DNA from: Hoeflea ulvae
GTDB lineage: Bacteria; Pseudomonadota; Alphaproteobacteria; Rhizobiales; Rhizobiaceae
DNA: 64,000 nucleotides
Direction of reading: 5' to 3'
Assembly (NCBI RefSeq): GCF_026619435.1
Contig: NZ_JAOVZQ010000001.1
Coordinates: forward strand, 503,501 to 567,500
The notes under the pieces were generated by a model. That model was not told the origin of the DNA, searched no databases, and was given only the letters and a program-made list of their open reading frames with translations. This document shows, piece after piece, positions 9,025 to 18,776 of the stretch. Both the position numbers and the translations under genes were made by a program. Numbering within the stretch: the first letter of the stretch is position 1; every line of letters begins with the position of its first letter.

Positions 9025-11873
9025 TCCGCGGCCTCCGCTCTGAAACGCACATTTTCGGGCGGCTGCCCCACCGGGCTTGTCTGCGCGCGTGGATCTGGCA
9101 GGCTTTTTTCCGTCGTCTGATCGGGATCCCTGCGGATCGCCACCCGCAGATCGAACCAGGCCGCCTGGCCGGTGATCGGATCGGAATTGGCCCAGCGGCG
9201 GCCGTCACCCTTGGGCGGCAGCAGCTCGTCGATCAGATGGTTGAGCAGGAATCCGCGTGTTGCTTCCGGCGCATCGGTGTCGAGCGCCCAGGCGCCGGAG
9301 CGCTTGCCGATGGCGTTCCAGGTCCACAGCGTCGAGCCGTTGACCGCATCCATGCGCGCAATCCTGACCCGGATTTCGCCCGATTGCGAAGTCACCAGTG
9401 CCCAGTCGCCAGTCTCAAGTCCCTGGCTGTCACAGACATCGCCGGGCACATAGAGCGCGTTCTCGCCGTGGATCTGCCTGAGCCAGGCATTCTGCGATCC
9501 CCAGGAATGATACATAGCCGCCGGCCGCTGGGTGATGGCGTGCAGCGGGTAGGCGTCCTCGTTCAGCCCGTCATCCGCAAAGGGCGGATACCATGTCGGC
9601 AAAGGTTCGAAACAGCGCTTGATCCGCTCCCGGTGATGTTCCGGCGGCACCGGCTTGATCTTGCCCTCGGCAGCAAGCTGAAACTTGCGCAAGGGTTCGA
9701 GATAGAGCTGAAAGATGTTTTCCACCGGCCCGTCCTGCAGGCCTTTTTCGATCGCCCAGTCGCTCCACGCCCGGTTGGCGTGTTTGAAGTAATGCGCTTC
9801 CGCCGGCACATGCACCTGCGAGAATCCGCCATTTTCGATGTAGCGCTTGAGCTGGTCCGGATTGGGCTTGCCGCGCCCGGTCTTGTCGCCATCTTCGCCG
9901 CGCCAGCCTGACAGCGGCCCGATCCCCGGCTTGCGTTGGTGATTGACGATGTAGTCGGCGTAATCGGTGTAGACCGGCGAACCGTCCTCGGTGACCATGC
10001 CCGGCAGCTTCAGCCGGGCGCCGAGATCGAGCAGCACGCTCTGGAAGCCGCGCACATCGCGGTCGGGCTCCACCACCGGCCAGCGGATTGAATCGCACAG
10101 CGCTTCCGGCTCGCTGATCGGCCGGTCGAGCAGCGAAATGCAGTCGTGCCGTTCGAGATAGGTGGTGTCGGGCAGGATCAGGTCGGCAAACGCCACCATT
10201 TCGGAGGAATAGGCGTCCGAATAGATGATCTTCGGGATCACGTAGTCGCCGTTCTCGTCCTTGTCGGTCAGCATATCCATGACCGAGGTGGTGTTCATCG
10301 ACGAATTCCACGCCATATTGGCCATGTACATGAACAACACGTCGATGCCGTAGGGATCGCGCGCATGGGCGTTGGAAATCACCATGTGCATCATGCCGTG
10401 CGCCGACAAAGGCGCGTCCCAGGAAAATGCCTTGTCGATGCGCTCTGCTGTTTCGCCATCGGCTTCCAGCAGCAGGTCTTCCGGTCCGCGCGGATAACCC
10501 AGATGCGGGCCTGCCAATGCGGTGTCGGCACAGGCGCCGCCATGCGGCCGCGGCTGACCCGCAACCGGACGCGGATAGGGCGGTTTGAAGCGGAATCCAC
10601 CAGGGCAGTCGATCGATCCGACGAGGATCTGCAGCATGTGCAGCGCGCGGCAAGTCTGGAACCCGTTGGAATGAGCCGAGATGCCGCGCATGGCGTGAAA
10701 CGCCACCGGCCGTCCGATCATCCGTTCGTGCCGCTCGCCCTTCATGTCGGTCCAGGGCTGCTCGATGATCACCTCGCGCTCGAACGCGGCTTCCGCAATC
10801 TCGCCGGCAATACGGATGATGGTGTCAGCCGCGATCCCGGTGCGTCCGGCAACCTCAGCAGGGGCATATTCAGGATCGAGATATTTTTGCGCCAGCAGTT
10901 CGAACACCGGAATGGCGAAGCGGCCGTCGGGCAATTCGAACCGGCCTTTCAACGCCGGTTTGATGCCTGCCGTTGCAGAAGCCACGGTCTTGCCGCTCAC
11001 CCGCTCGGCGACCAGCGGCGTGCCGTCCTCATCGCGCGCAAACAGGCCGTGACCGGCGCCATCGGGGTCGTCGATGACCAGCCAGGGCGCATTGGTGTAG
11101 CGGATCAGGTAGTCGACATCGATCTTGCCGGCCCGCATCAATTCGTGCACCAGCGCCAGGATCAGCAGCCCGTCGGTGCCCGGCGTGATGCCGAGCCATT
11201 CGTCGGCAATGGCATTGTAGCCGGTGCGCACCGGATTGACCCCGATCACCTTGACGCCGCGCTCCTTGAGCTTGCCCAAACCCATCTTGATCGGGTTGGA
11301 ATCATGGTCCTCTGCGACGCCGAAAATCATGAACAGCTCGGTCTTCTCCCAGTCCGGCGCGCCGAACTCCCAGAACGCGCCGCCCATGGTGTAGATGCCG
11401 GCAGCGGCCATGTTGACCGAGCAGAAACCGCCATGGGCGGCGTAATTCGGGGTGCCGTATTGTTGCGCCCACCAGCCGGTCATCGACTGGCTCTGGTCGC
11501 GGCCGGTGAAAAACGCCAGCTTGCGCGGATCGGTGCGGCGAACCTCGCCGAGCCAGTCAGTGGCGAGCGACAGGGCCTCGTCCCATTCGATTTCCTTGAA
11601 TTGACCAGAGCCGCGTTCGCCGGTCCTCAGCAACGGCTTCTTAAGCCGCGCCGGCGAGTAATGCTGCATGATCCCCGCCGAGCCCTTGGCGCAGAGCACG
11701 CCCTTGTTGATCGGGTGATCGCGGTTACCCTCGATGTAAGTGACCTTGCCGTTCTTCAGGTGAACATCGATGCCGCAGCGGCAGGCGCACATGTAGCAGG
11801 TGGTCTTGCGAATCCCGGTGGTCCCGCGCGCCGCGTCCTGTCTGCCGCCCGGCGCCCCGTTTGTCTGGTTCAT
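9021..11873 (-). CDS. soeA: Molybdopterin oxidoreductase catalytic subunit, probable sulfite dehydrogenase SoeA
   Basis: The 950-residue protein is a DMSO-reductase-superfamily catalytic subunit. The N-terminal [4Fe-4S] ligands are C26, C29, C33 and C61 (CYMCACRCG and later GVLCAKG), followed by molybdopterin and dinucleotide-binding domains. No twin-arginine signal is present, so it is cytoplasmic, unlike DmsA or most periplasmic relatives. This and the SoeB/SoeC partners fit the SoeABC complex that oxidises sulfite to sulfate in the cytoplasm. The start at 11873 (MNQTNGAPGG) is preferred over 11954 because of its GAGG site and closeness to the first cysteine. A thiosulfate, tetrathionate or DMSO reductase cannot be excluded from sequence alone. 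Confidence 0.75.
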   Translation of the reverse strand: MNQTNGAPGGRQDAARGTTGIRKTTCYMCACRCGIDVHLKNGKVTYIEGNRDHPINKGVLCAKGSAGIMQHYSPARLKKPLLRTGERGSGQFKEIEWDEALSLATDWLGEVRRTDPRKLAFFTGRDQSQSMTGWWAQQYGTPNYAAHGGFCSVNMAAAGIYTMGGAFWEFGAPDWEKTELFMIFGVAEDHDSNPIKMGLGKLKERGVKVIGVNPVRTGYNAIADEWLGITPGTDGLLILALVHELMRAGKIDVDYLIRYTNAPWLVIDDPDGAGHGLFARDEDGTPLVAERVSGKTVASATAGIKPALKGRFELPDGRFAIPVFELLAQKYLDPEYAPAEVAGRTGIAADTIIRIAGEIAEAAFEREVIIEQPWTDMKGERHERMIGRPVAFHAMRGISAHSNGFQTCRALHMLQILVGSIDCPGGFRFKPPYPRPVAGQPRPHGGACADTALAGPHLGYPRGPEDLLLEADGETAERIDKAFSWDAPLSAHGMMHMVISNAHARDPYGIDVLFMYMANMAWNSSMNTTSVMDMLTDKDENGDYVIPKIIYSDAYSSEMVAFADLILPDTTYLERHDCISLLDRPISEPEALCDSIRWPVVEPDRDVRGFQSVLLDLGARLKLPGMVTEDGSPVYTDYADYIVNHQRKPGIGPLSGWRGEDGDKTGRGKPNPDQLKRYIENGGFSQVHVPAEAHYFKHANRAWSDWAIEKGLQDGPVENIFQLYLEPLRKFQLAAEGKIKPVPPEHHRERIKRCFEPLPTWYPPFADDGLNEDAYPLHAITQRPAAMYHSWGSQNAWLRQIHGENALYVPGDVCDSQGLETGDWALVTSQSGEIRVRIARMDAVNGSTLWTWNAIGKRSGAWALDTDAPEATRGFLLNHLIDELLPPKGDGRRWANSDPITGQAAWFDLRVAIRRDPDQTTEKSLPDPRAQTSPVGQPPENVRFRAEAAE

Positions 11874-12113
11874 TCCGCCCCTCGCCTGCGTCCTGCCGGG
11901 CGGTTCGCCCGGTATTTGGATTGCAGCATGCTCAAGCTGTGAACTGCAGGGCAACCCGACAGCGGCCGCCTCCGCAACCGCAGCGCAAACGGAGCCCGCG
12001 ACCGGTCAAAAGTCAAGACCGGCAGATAAAGCCAGAGCCACTTCCTCTAAGGCCAGATGCAGCGAGCGGGTGCGCTCCGGTCAGGGCCAAGTGCCGGAAA
12101 ACCGGACGGATTC

Positions 12114-12449
12114 TCAGCAGGCTGCCGAGCCGGCCTTGGTGCAATAGAGCCCGTGCAGCACCTCGAGCACGGCGCTGACTTCCTTGCCCTTGAGCGAATA
12201 ATAAATCGTCTGGGCATCGCGCCGCGTGGCAACCAGGTCGGCATCGCGCAATTTGCGCAGATGGTGCGACATCGCCGGCTGCGAGAGCCCGGCCATGTCC
12301 GCGAGCTTGAGAACGCTCTGTTCGCCATCGAGCAGGATGCACAGAATCCGCAGCCGCACCGGTTGCGACAGCATTTCCATCAGCTTCGCCGCCTCGCTCA
12401 TGCGCGGCTCCATCTCAAGCATGTCTTGTGCATCCAGCATGATCGGCAT
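12114..12449 (-). CDS. ArsR-family regulator, BigR/SqrR-like (persulfide-sensor type)
   Basis: This 111-residue winged-helix repressor has its recognition helix region at about 47-67 (LADMAGLSQPAMSHHLRKL). It has C37 (RILCILLDGE) and C103 (GLYCTKAG), 66 residues apart. That is the same spacing as the redox-active pair of SqrR (C41/C107) and BigR (C42/C108), which form a tetrasulfide link when exposed to sulfane sulfur. The context, upstream of and in line with a probable sulfite dehydrogenase operon, agrees with a sulfur role. An additional C111 ends the protein. Arsenic or metal sensing is less likely because the CVC metal motif is absent. Start ATG at 12449; an ATG at 12440 is possible. Confidence 0.85.
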   Translation of the reverse strand: MPIMLDAQDMLEMEPRMSEAAKLMEMLSQPVRLRILCILLDGEQSVLKLADMAGLSQPAMSHHLRKLRDADLVATRRDAQTIYYSLKGKEVSAVLEVLHGLYCTKAGSAAC

Positions 12450-12472
12450 TCCCGTCCGAGAACATTCGTAAT

Positions 12473-12505
12473 CTCTTATATAAAGAGCCGGGACGCCGTT
12501 TTCAA
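12473..12505 (-). promoter_or_regulatory. Promoter and palindromic operator of the ArsR-type gene
   Basis: On the minus strand a -35 TTGAAA (12500-12505), a 17-base spacer and a -10 TATATA (12477-12482) form a near-consensus promoter. A 15-base inverted repeat CTCTTATATAAAGAG (12473-12487) covers the -10 box. This is the arrangement expected for autorepression by the ArsR-type protein. The -35 overlaps the end of the upstream lacI-type gene. Confidence 0.7.
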
Positions 12506-13527
12506 GATTTGGGCGCGCTGGTGGAGTTGCGGATGATCAGTTCGACTTCGAGGATCTTGGTCTCGATCGCCAGGCTGCAGGTCGAGCGAATATGGCCCAG
12601 CAGCATTTCCGCAGCCGAGAAGCCGAGCCGGTAGCGCGGCTGGTGCAAGGTGGTCAGCGCCGGAATGTAGCGGCTCGCAATGGCGATGTCGTCAAACCCG
12701 ACCACAGAGACCTCGTCGGGAACCGGCACGCCGTGCCGGGCTAGCTCGGATATGAAGCCGAAGGCCATCTGGTCGGAATCGCAAAACAGCGCGCTGGGCG
12801 GATCGGTCAGCTCGAGCCAGGCAAGGGCGGCGCGGGCGCCGGCATCGAGGCTGAAATCGCCCTGAAACAGATGCCGCGGATCAAAGGCCAGGCCGAGCGA
12901 GTCGAGCCGGGCCAGCACGCCGGCGCTTCGGCTGAGCGTCAGCACATTGTCCTTCGGCCCCGAAATCATCCCGATCCTGCGGTGACCGAGCCCGGCCAGG
13001 TGCGAAATCGCCAGTTCGCCGCCGCGCGCATTGTTGGCGCGGACCGAGGAAAACTCGCCCCTTGGCGACCATTCGCAGGCGAAAATGATCGGCGGTGCGC
13101 CATTGCCGGAGGTCGCCGCCGACAGCACTTCGCCGGGCAGCGACCCATCCAGCGCGATGATGCCGTCGGCGCGGGTGGCGTGCAGATATTCCGAGACCAG
13201 ATGCGGCTTGACATGCACCAGCTTGGTGTCGACCACAAACATGTTGAAGTCGGCTTTCGATAGCGCCGTCTCGATGCCGGCCAGGATTTCCGAGAAAAAC
13301 GGATTTCCGAGATTCGGCACCAGAACCACGATCGTGCCGGTGCGCTGGCGCCTGAGGTTTCGGGCCGAGAGATTAACTCTGTAGCCGGCTTTCTCAGCCG
13401 CAGCGATCACGGTGTTGCGCGTTGATTCCGCAACGGTTTCCGGCTTGCTCAGGGCCCGGCTGACGGTCGCGGTCGACACCCCTGCAAGCCGGGCGACGTC
13501 GGTAATTCTGGGCGCTTTTGGTTCCAT
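12502..13527 (-). CDS. LacI-family transcriptional regulator of the sugar locus
   Basis: The 341-residue protein has the N-terminal LacI helix-turn-helix (ITDVARLAGVSTATVSRALS) and hinge, then a periplasmic-binding-protein-like effector domain (VVLVPNLGNPFFSEI, DGIIALDG, VVGFDDIAIASRYIPALTT). It is divergent from the sugar ABC transporter operon, and the 224-base intergenic region carries two TGTAATCGATTG palindromes that suit a LacI-family operator. It probably represses the operon and itself until a sugar or sugar derivative binds. The ATG at 13527 is chosen because it sits directly before the helix-turn-helix; an upstream extension to 13578 is not family-like. Confidence 0.92.
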   Translation of the reverse strand: MEPKAPRITDVARLAGVSTATVSRALSKPETVAESTRNTVIAAAEKAGYRVNLSARNLRRQRTGTIVVLVPNLGNPFFSEILAGIETALSKADFNMFVVDTKLVHVKPHLVSEYLHATRADGIIALDGSLPGEVLSAATSGNGAPPIIFACEWSPRGEFSSVRANNARGGELAISHLAGLGHRRIGMISGPKDNVLTLSRSAGVLARLDSLGLAFDPRHLFQGDFSLDAGARAALAWLELTDPPSALFCDSDQMAFGFISELARHGVPVPDEVSVVGFDDIAIASRYIPALTTLHQPRYRLGFSAAEMLLGHIRSTCSLAIETKILEVELIIRNSTSAPKS

Positions 13528-13617
13528 GATCGGCGGCAGTCCCGGTTGTGCGCCGCGGCGTGGGATCGCCCTCGGCAAATATCCCTTGACTCCAATTCAC
13601 ATCGCGGTCAACCTTTA

Positions 13618-13631
13618 TGTAATCGATTGCA
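13618..13631. promoter_or_regulatory. LacI-type operator O1
   Basis: TGTAATCGATTGCA is a near-perfect 14-base palindrome with a central CG, matching the general LacI/GalR operator shape. It lies between the divergent regulator and transporter genes. A second copy sits exactly 35 bases downstream (centre to centre). Confidence 0.75.
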
Positions 13632-13652
13632 GCGCAGCATTGCCATGCCCGA

Positions 13653-13666
13653 TGTAATCGATTGAA
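13653..13666. promoter_or_regulatory. LacI-type operator O2
   Basis: TGTAATCGATTGAA repeats the first 12 bases of O1 exactly. The 35-base spacing is about 3.3 helical turns, so the two sites are not ideally phased for same-face binding. It lies 86 bases before the substrate-binding protein start. No clear -35/-10 pair could be assigned around it. Confidence 0.7.
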
Positions 13667-13751
13667 AACGGTGTGAGGACACCGGTAGGCCCGGGCTGTT
13701 GCGGGAGTGCGATGGGGTCGGGAGGAGGCTCAATCCTGGGAGGGAATTCGA

Positions 13752-14984
13752 ATGAACACATTCAAGCTTTTTCTGGCTGGCGCGTCCGCGCTGGCGCTTT
13801 CCACAGCTGCAAACGCAACGGATCTGGAGGTCACCCACTGGTGGACATCCGGCGGTGAAGCCGCAGCCGTTGCCGAATTTGCCAAGGCGTTCGACGCCAC
13901 CGGCAACAAATGGATCGACGGCGCCATTGCCGGTTCCGGCGGCACCGCGCGTCCGATCATGATCAGCCGCATCACCGGTGGCGATCCGATGGGTGCCACC
14001 CAGTTCAACCACGGCCGCCAGGCCGAGGAACTGGTCGAGGCCGGCCTGATGCTCGACCTCACCGACATTGCCGAGAAGGAAGGCTGGAAGGATGTCATCC
14101 GCCCCTCGAGCCTGCTCGACAGCTGCACCCTTGACGGCCGCATCTATTGCGTGCCGGTCAACATCCACTCGCAGCAGTGGCTCTGGCTGTCCAATGCCGC
14201 CTTTGAAAAGGCCGGCGTGCCGGTGCCCAGCAACTGGGACGAATATGCCGCCGCCGCCCCGCAGCTCGAAGCTGCAGGCATCATTCCGCTCGCCGTCGGC
14301 CAGCAGCCCTGGCAGACAACACTTGCCTTCCAGGTTCTGCTCGTCGCTCTCGCCGGTCCCGAAGCCTATACCAAGATCTTCGGCGAAAAGGATGCCGAGC
14401 TCGCGGCCGGTCCTGAGCTGGCAAAGGTTTTCCAGGCCGCCGACAAGGCCCGCTCCATGTCGGCCGGATCGAATGTGCAGGACTGGAACCAGGCCACCAA
14501 TCTGGTCATCACCGGCAAGGCTGCCGGCCAGATCATGGGCGACTGGGCCCAGGGTGAATTCCAGGTCGCAGGCCAGGTCGCCGGCACCGACTACACCTGC
14601 CTGCCCGGCCTTGGCGTCAATGAGGTGATCCAGACCGGCGGGGACGCGTTCTACTTCCCCAAGCTCGACGATGCAGCCCAGACCGAAGCCCAGGGCGTGC
14701 TCGCCTCGGTAATGCTGTCGCCTGAAACCCAGGTCGCCTTTAATCTCAAGAAGGGCTCGCTGCCGGTGCGCGGCGATGTCGATCTGGCCGCTGCCAATGA
14801 CTGCATGAAGAAGGGTCTCGACATCCTGGCCAAGGGCAACATCATCCAGGCCCCCGACCAGCTGATGTCGCCGGATTCGCTGCAGCAGATCAACGATCTG
14901 TTCGTGCAGTTCTTCAACGACACCTCGATCACCGCCGAGGGCGCGCAAAAGACCTTTGTCGACCTCGTCGCTTCTGCCGATTGA
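13752..14984 (+). CDS. Carbohydrate ABC transporter substrate-binding protein (CUT1)
   Basis: The 410-residue periplasmic protein has a signal peptide (MNTFKLFLAGASALALSTAA, cleavage after ANA) and the family-1 solute-binding pattern LEVTHWWTSGGEAAAVAEFA. It captures a sugar or oligosaccharide for the two permeases and ATPase that follow. Two cysteine pairs in the mature part may form disulfides. The GH43 xylosidase later in the locus hints at a pentose-containing glycoside, but the ligand cannot be read from sequence. Start ATG 13752 has a strong GGGAGGG site; a frame extension upstream to 13707 is rejected. Confidence 0.92.
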   Translation: MNTFKLFLAGASALALSTAANATDLEVTHWWTSGGEAAAVAEFAKAFDATGNKWIDGAIAGSGGTARPIMISRITGGDPMGATQFNHGRQAEELVEAGLMLDLTDIAEKEGWKDVIRPSSLLDSCTLDGRIYCVPVNIHSQQWLWLSNAAFEKAGVPVPSNWDEYAAAAPQLEAAGIIPLAVGQQPWQTTLAFQVLLVALAGPEAYTKIFGEKDAELAAGPELAKVFQAADKARSMSAGSNVQDWNQATNLVITGKAAGQIMGDWAQGEFQVAGQVAGTDYTCLPGLGVNEVIQTGGDAFYFPKLDDAAQTEAQGVLASVMLSPETQVAFNLKKGSLPVRGDVDLAAANDCMKKGLDILAKGNIIQAPDQLMSPDSLQQINDLFVQFFNDTSITAEGAQKTFVDLVASAD

Positions 14985-15005
14985 TCCTGACCGGATCATT
15001 CTCGA

Positions 15006-15035
15006 GCGCTGGTCCTGTCTCGGCCGGACCAGCGC
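15006..15035 (+). terminator. Intercistronic hairpin after the binding-protein gene
   Basis: A perfect 10-base-pair stem (GCGCTGGTCC with GGACCAGCGC, 10-base loop) lies between the binding-protein gene and the first permease gene. It has no T-run, so it is more likely an RNA-stabilising or partial-attenuation element that raises binding protein over permease than a full terminator. Confidence 0.6.
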
Positions 15036-15077
15036 ATCTCGATATCATTTGAACTGATGAGCAGGAGAGTGGACGCG

Positions 15078-15974
15078 ATGGCGCGAAACAAACGCCCCTC
15101 GAACTGGTTCCGCAACGCCAACGCCAAGATCGCCGCGATCCCGATGATCCTGACCGTGCTGGTGGTGTTCGTCGGCGGCACGCTCTGGACCGTCCTTTAT
15201 TCCTTCACCAATTCGAAACTGCTGCCGCGCGAAAAATTTGTCGGCTTCGACCAGTATGAGCGGCTGTGGTCGAGCAGCAAATGGCTGATCTCGATCGAGA
15301 ACCTGGCGATCTACGGCGTGCTGTCGCTGATCTTCGTGATGATCGGCGGCTTTCTGCTGGCGGCGCTGCTGGATCAGAAGATCCGCTTTGAAAACACCTT
15401 TCGCACCATCTTCCTCTATCCCTTCGCGCTGAGCTTCATCGTCACCGGTCTGGCCTGGCAATGGATTCTCAACCCGGATTTCGGCGTTCAGAACGTGGTC
15501 CGCTCACTGGGCTGGACCAGCTTCGCCTTCGACCCGCTCTACAATTCCGACATCGTCATCTATGGCGTGCTGATCGCCGGGCTCTGGCACGAGACCGGGC
15601 TGATCATGTGCCTGATGCTCGCCGGCCTGCGCGGCATTGACGAGGACATCTGGAAGGCCTGCCGCATCGACGGCATCCCGACCTGGAAAACCTATGTCTT
15701 CGTGGTCATTCCGATGATGCGCGGCATCTTCATCACCGCGCTCGTGCTGGTCACCTCCGGCATCATCAAGGTCTATGACCTGATCGTTGCCCAGACCGGC
15801 GGCGGACCGGGCATAGCCTCGGAAGTGCCGGCCAAATATGTCTACGACACCATGTTCCTGTCGCAGAATCTCGGCCAGGGCTTTGCCGCCTCCACCATGA
15901 TGCTGCTCACCGTGGTCATCGTTGTCGTGCCCTGGGCCTATCTCGAATTCGGAGGCAAGGGACGCCGTGTCTGA
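15078..15974 (+). CDS. Carbohydrate ABC transporter permease 1 (MalF/UgpA type)
   Basis: This inner-membrane protein of about 298 residues has roughly six transmembrane helices and a cytoplasmic EAA loop (IWKACRIDGIPTWKTYVFV) that docks with the ATPase. The start at 15078 follows AGGAG at good spacing; an in-frame ATG at 15057 is an alternative. It is the second gene of the sugar operon and its end overlaps the next permease gene by 8 bases. Confidence 0.9.
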   Translation: MARNKRPSNWFRNANAKIAAIPMILTVLVVFVGGTLWTVLYSFTNSKLLPREKFVGFDQYERLWSSSKWLISIENLAIYGVLSLIFVMIGGFLLAALLDQKIRFENTFRTIFLYPFALSFIVTGLAWQWILNPDFGVQNVVRSLGWTSFAFDPLYNSDIVIYGVLIAGLWHETGLIMCLMLAGLRGIDEDIWKACRIDGIPTWKTYVFVVIPMMRGIFITALVLVTSGIIKVYDLIVAQTGGGPGIASEVPAKYVYDTMFLSQNLGQGFAASTMMLLTVVIVVVPWAYLEFGGKGRRV

Positions 15975-16908
15975 TTCCGCATTTACCACGCCATCGGGCG
16001 CCCCGATCAGCCAGTCCGTGATCCCGCTTGACGGGCCGCGGGGCCGCAAGCCGCGCAAGCGCTTCACCCGCCGCAACATCATGCTCTACAGCACGCTGAT
16101 CGTGGTGGCGCTCTATTACCTGCTGCCGCTTTACGTGATGGTCGTCACCTCGCTCAAGGGCATGCCGGAAATCCGCATCGGCAACATCTTCTCGCCGCCG
16201 ATGGAAGTCACCTTCCAGCCCTGGGTCAAGGCCTGGTCGGAGGCCTGCACCGGGCTCAATTGCGACGGCCTTTCGCGCGGCTTCTGGAACTCGGTGCGCA
16301 TTCTGGTGCCCTCGGTGATCCTGTCGATCATCATCGCCTCGGTGAACGGCTATGCCATGGCCAACTGGCGCTTCAAGGGCGCCGAAACCTTCTTTGCCAT
16401 CCTGATTGTCGGCGCCTTCATTCCCTATCAGGTGATGATATACCCGATCGTCATCATCCTGCGCGAAATGGGCCTTTATGGCAGCCTCACCGGCCTGGTT
16501 CTGGTCCATACCGTCTTCGGCATGCCGATCCTGACGCTGCTGTTCCGGAACTATTTTTCCTCGATTCCGGAGGAACTGTTCCGCGCCGCGCGCATTGACG
16601 GCGCCGGGTTCTGGTCGATCTATTTCCGCATCATGCTGCCGATGAGCCTGCCGATCTTCGTCGTGGCGATGATCCTGCAGGTCACCGGCATCTGGAACGA
16701 TTTCCTGTTCGGCGTCATCTACACCAAGCCCGATCTCTATCCGATGACGGTGCAGCTCAACAACATCGTCAATTCGACCCAGGGCGTGAAGGAATACAAC
16801 GTTAACATGGCGGCAACGATCCTCACCGGTATCGTGCCGCTCTTCGTCTATTTCGTTTCCGGAAAACTGTTTGTACGCGGCATCGCGGCCGGTGCGGTGA
16901 AGGGATAA
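15967..16908 (+). CDS. Carbohydrate ABC transporter permease 2 (MalG/UgpE type)
   Basis: This protein of about 313 residues pairs with permease 1 to form the sugar channel. The EAA loop is clear (EELFRAARIDGAGFWSIYFR). The N-terminus is an unusual hydrophilic stretch of about 35 residues before the first helix (MLYSTLIVVALYYLLPLYVM). The GTG at 15967 is chosen because GGAGG lies upstream and the resulting 8-base overlap with permease 1 is typical for coupled genes. An upstream ATG at 15922 would overlap the previous gene by more than 50 bases. Confidence 0.9.
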   Translation: MSDSAFTTPSGAPISQSVIPLDGPRGRKPRKRFTRRNIMLYSTLIVVALYYLLPLYVMVVTSLKGMPEIRIGNIFSPPMEVTFQPWVKAWSEACTGLNCDGLSRGFWNSVRILVPSVILSIIIASVNGYAMANWRFKGAETFFAILIVGAFIPYQVMIYPIVIILREMGLYGSLTGLVLVHTVFGMPILTLLFRNYFSSIPEELFRAARIDGAGFWSIYFRIMLPMSLPIFVVAMILQVTGIWNDFLFGVIYTKPDLYPMTVQLNNIVNSTQGVKEYNVNMAATILTGIVPLFVYFVSGKLFVRGIAAGAVKG

Positions 16909-16912
16909 CAAC

Positions 16913-17995
<1,083 letters not shown>

Positions 17996-18018
17996 TTCCC
18001 GCACAGAAAGACAAGGCC

Positions 18019-18771
18019 ATGACCTATTCCTTCCAGCTCTACAGCGCCCGCGATTTCCAGCCATGGGCGGATGTGCTCGCCATGCTCGCCGGGGCCGGCT
18101 ACCGCCAGGTCGAGGGCTTTGGCGGCGTCTATGCGGACCCGGCCGGTTTCCGCGCCATGATGGATGAAAACGGCCTGTCGATGCCGTCGGGCCATTTTTC
18201 CATCGATGCGCTCGAGACCGATCTCGACGGCGTCTTCGCCACCGCGCGAACTCTGGGCATCAGGACCATCTATTGCCCGCATCTGGCCGAGGACCAGCGG
18301 CCTGCCGACCGGGCCGGCTGGGAGGCTTTTGCTGCCCGGCTCGAGGCCGTGGGCGAAAGGGTCCGGGCCGAAGGTCTCGGCTTCGGCTGGCACAATCACG
18401 CCTTCGAATTCGCAGCACTCGCCGACGGCACGGTGCCGATGCAGGTGCTGCTCGACGAGGCGCCGAGCATCGAATGGGAAGCCGATATCGCCTGGATCAT
18501 CCGCGGCAATGGCGATCCCGCCGACTGGATCAGCCGTCATGGCAGCCGCATCACCGCCGTCCACGTCAAGGACATCGCGCCGCAGGGCGAATGCGCGGAT
18601 GAAGACGGCTGGGCCGATGTCGGCCACGGCACCGTCGACTGGACCGCACTGCTTTCGCAGCTGCGTGCCTCCGGGGTGGACCGCCTCTACGTCCTGGAGC
18701 ACGACAAGCCCTCGGATGCGGCCCGCTTCGCCAGGCGCTCGATCGACTGGCTTGAAGGCAAGGGAGAATAA
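18019..18771 (+). CDS. Sugar phosphate isomerase/epimerase (xylose isomerase-like TIM barrel)
   Basis: The 250-residue protein is a single AP-endonuclease-2/xylose-isomerase-like TIM barrel. Metal-ligand-type positions are visible in FGWHNHAFEF, IEWEADIAWI, VHVKDIA and LEHDKPSD. Such enzymes isomerise or epimerise keto-sugars or inositol-type compounds. It lies 23 bases after the ATPase and 5 bases before an oxidoreductase gene, so it belongs to the same operon. The exact substrate is unknown. Confidence 0.85.
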   Translation: MTYSFQLYSARDFQPWADVLAMLAGAGYRQVEGFGGVYADPAGFRAMMDENGLSMPSGHFSIDALETDLDGVFATARTLGIRTIYCPHLAEDQRPADRAGWEAFAARLEAVGERVRAEGLGFGWHNHAFEFAALADGTVPMQVLLDEAPSIEWEADIAWIIRGNGDPADWISRHGSRITAVHVKDIAPQGECADEDGWADVGHGTVDWTALLSQLRASGVDRLYVLEHDKPSDAARFARRSIDWLEGKGE

Positions 18772-18776
18772 TCGTC

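Noticed and set aside
10146..11942. 598-codon plus-strand frame opposite soeA
   Set aside because: Composition is His/Arg/Gln/Gly-rich with no domain pattern, typical of an antisense frame in GC-rich DNA.
13586..13614. Promoter starting with TTGACT before the sugar operon
   Set aside because: The -35 is near-consensus but the correctly spaced -10 (CAACCT) is poor.
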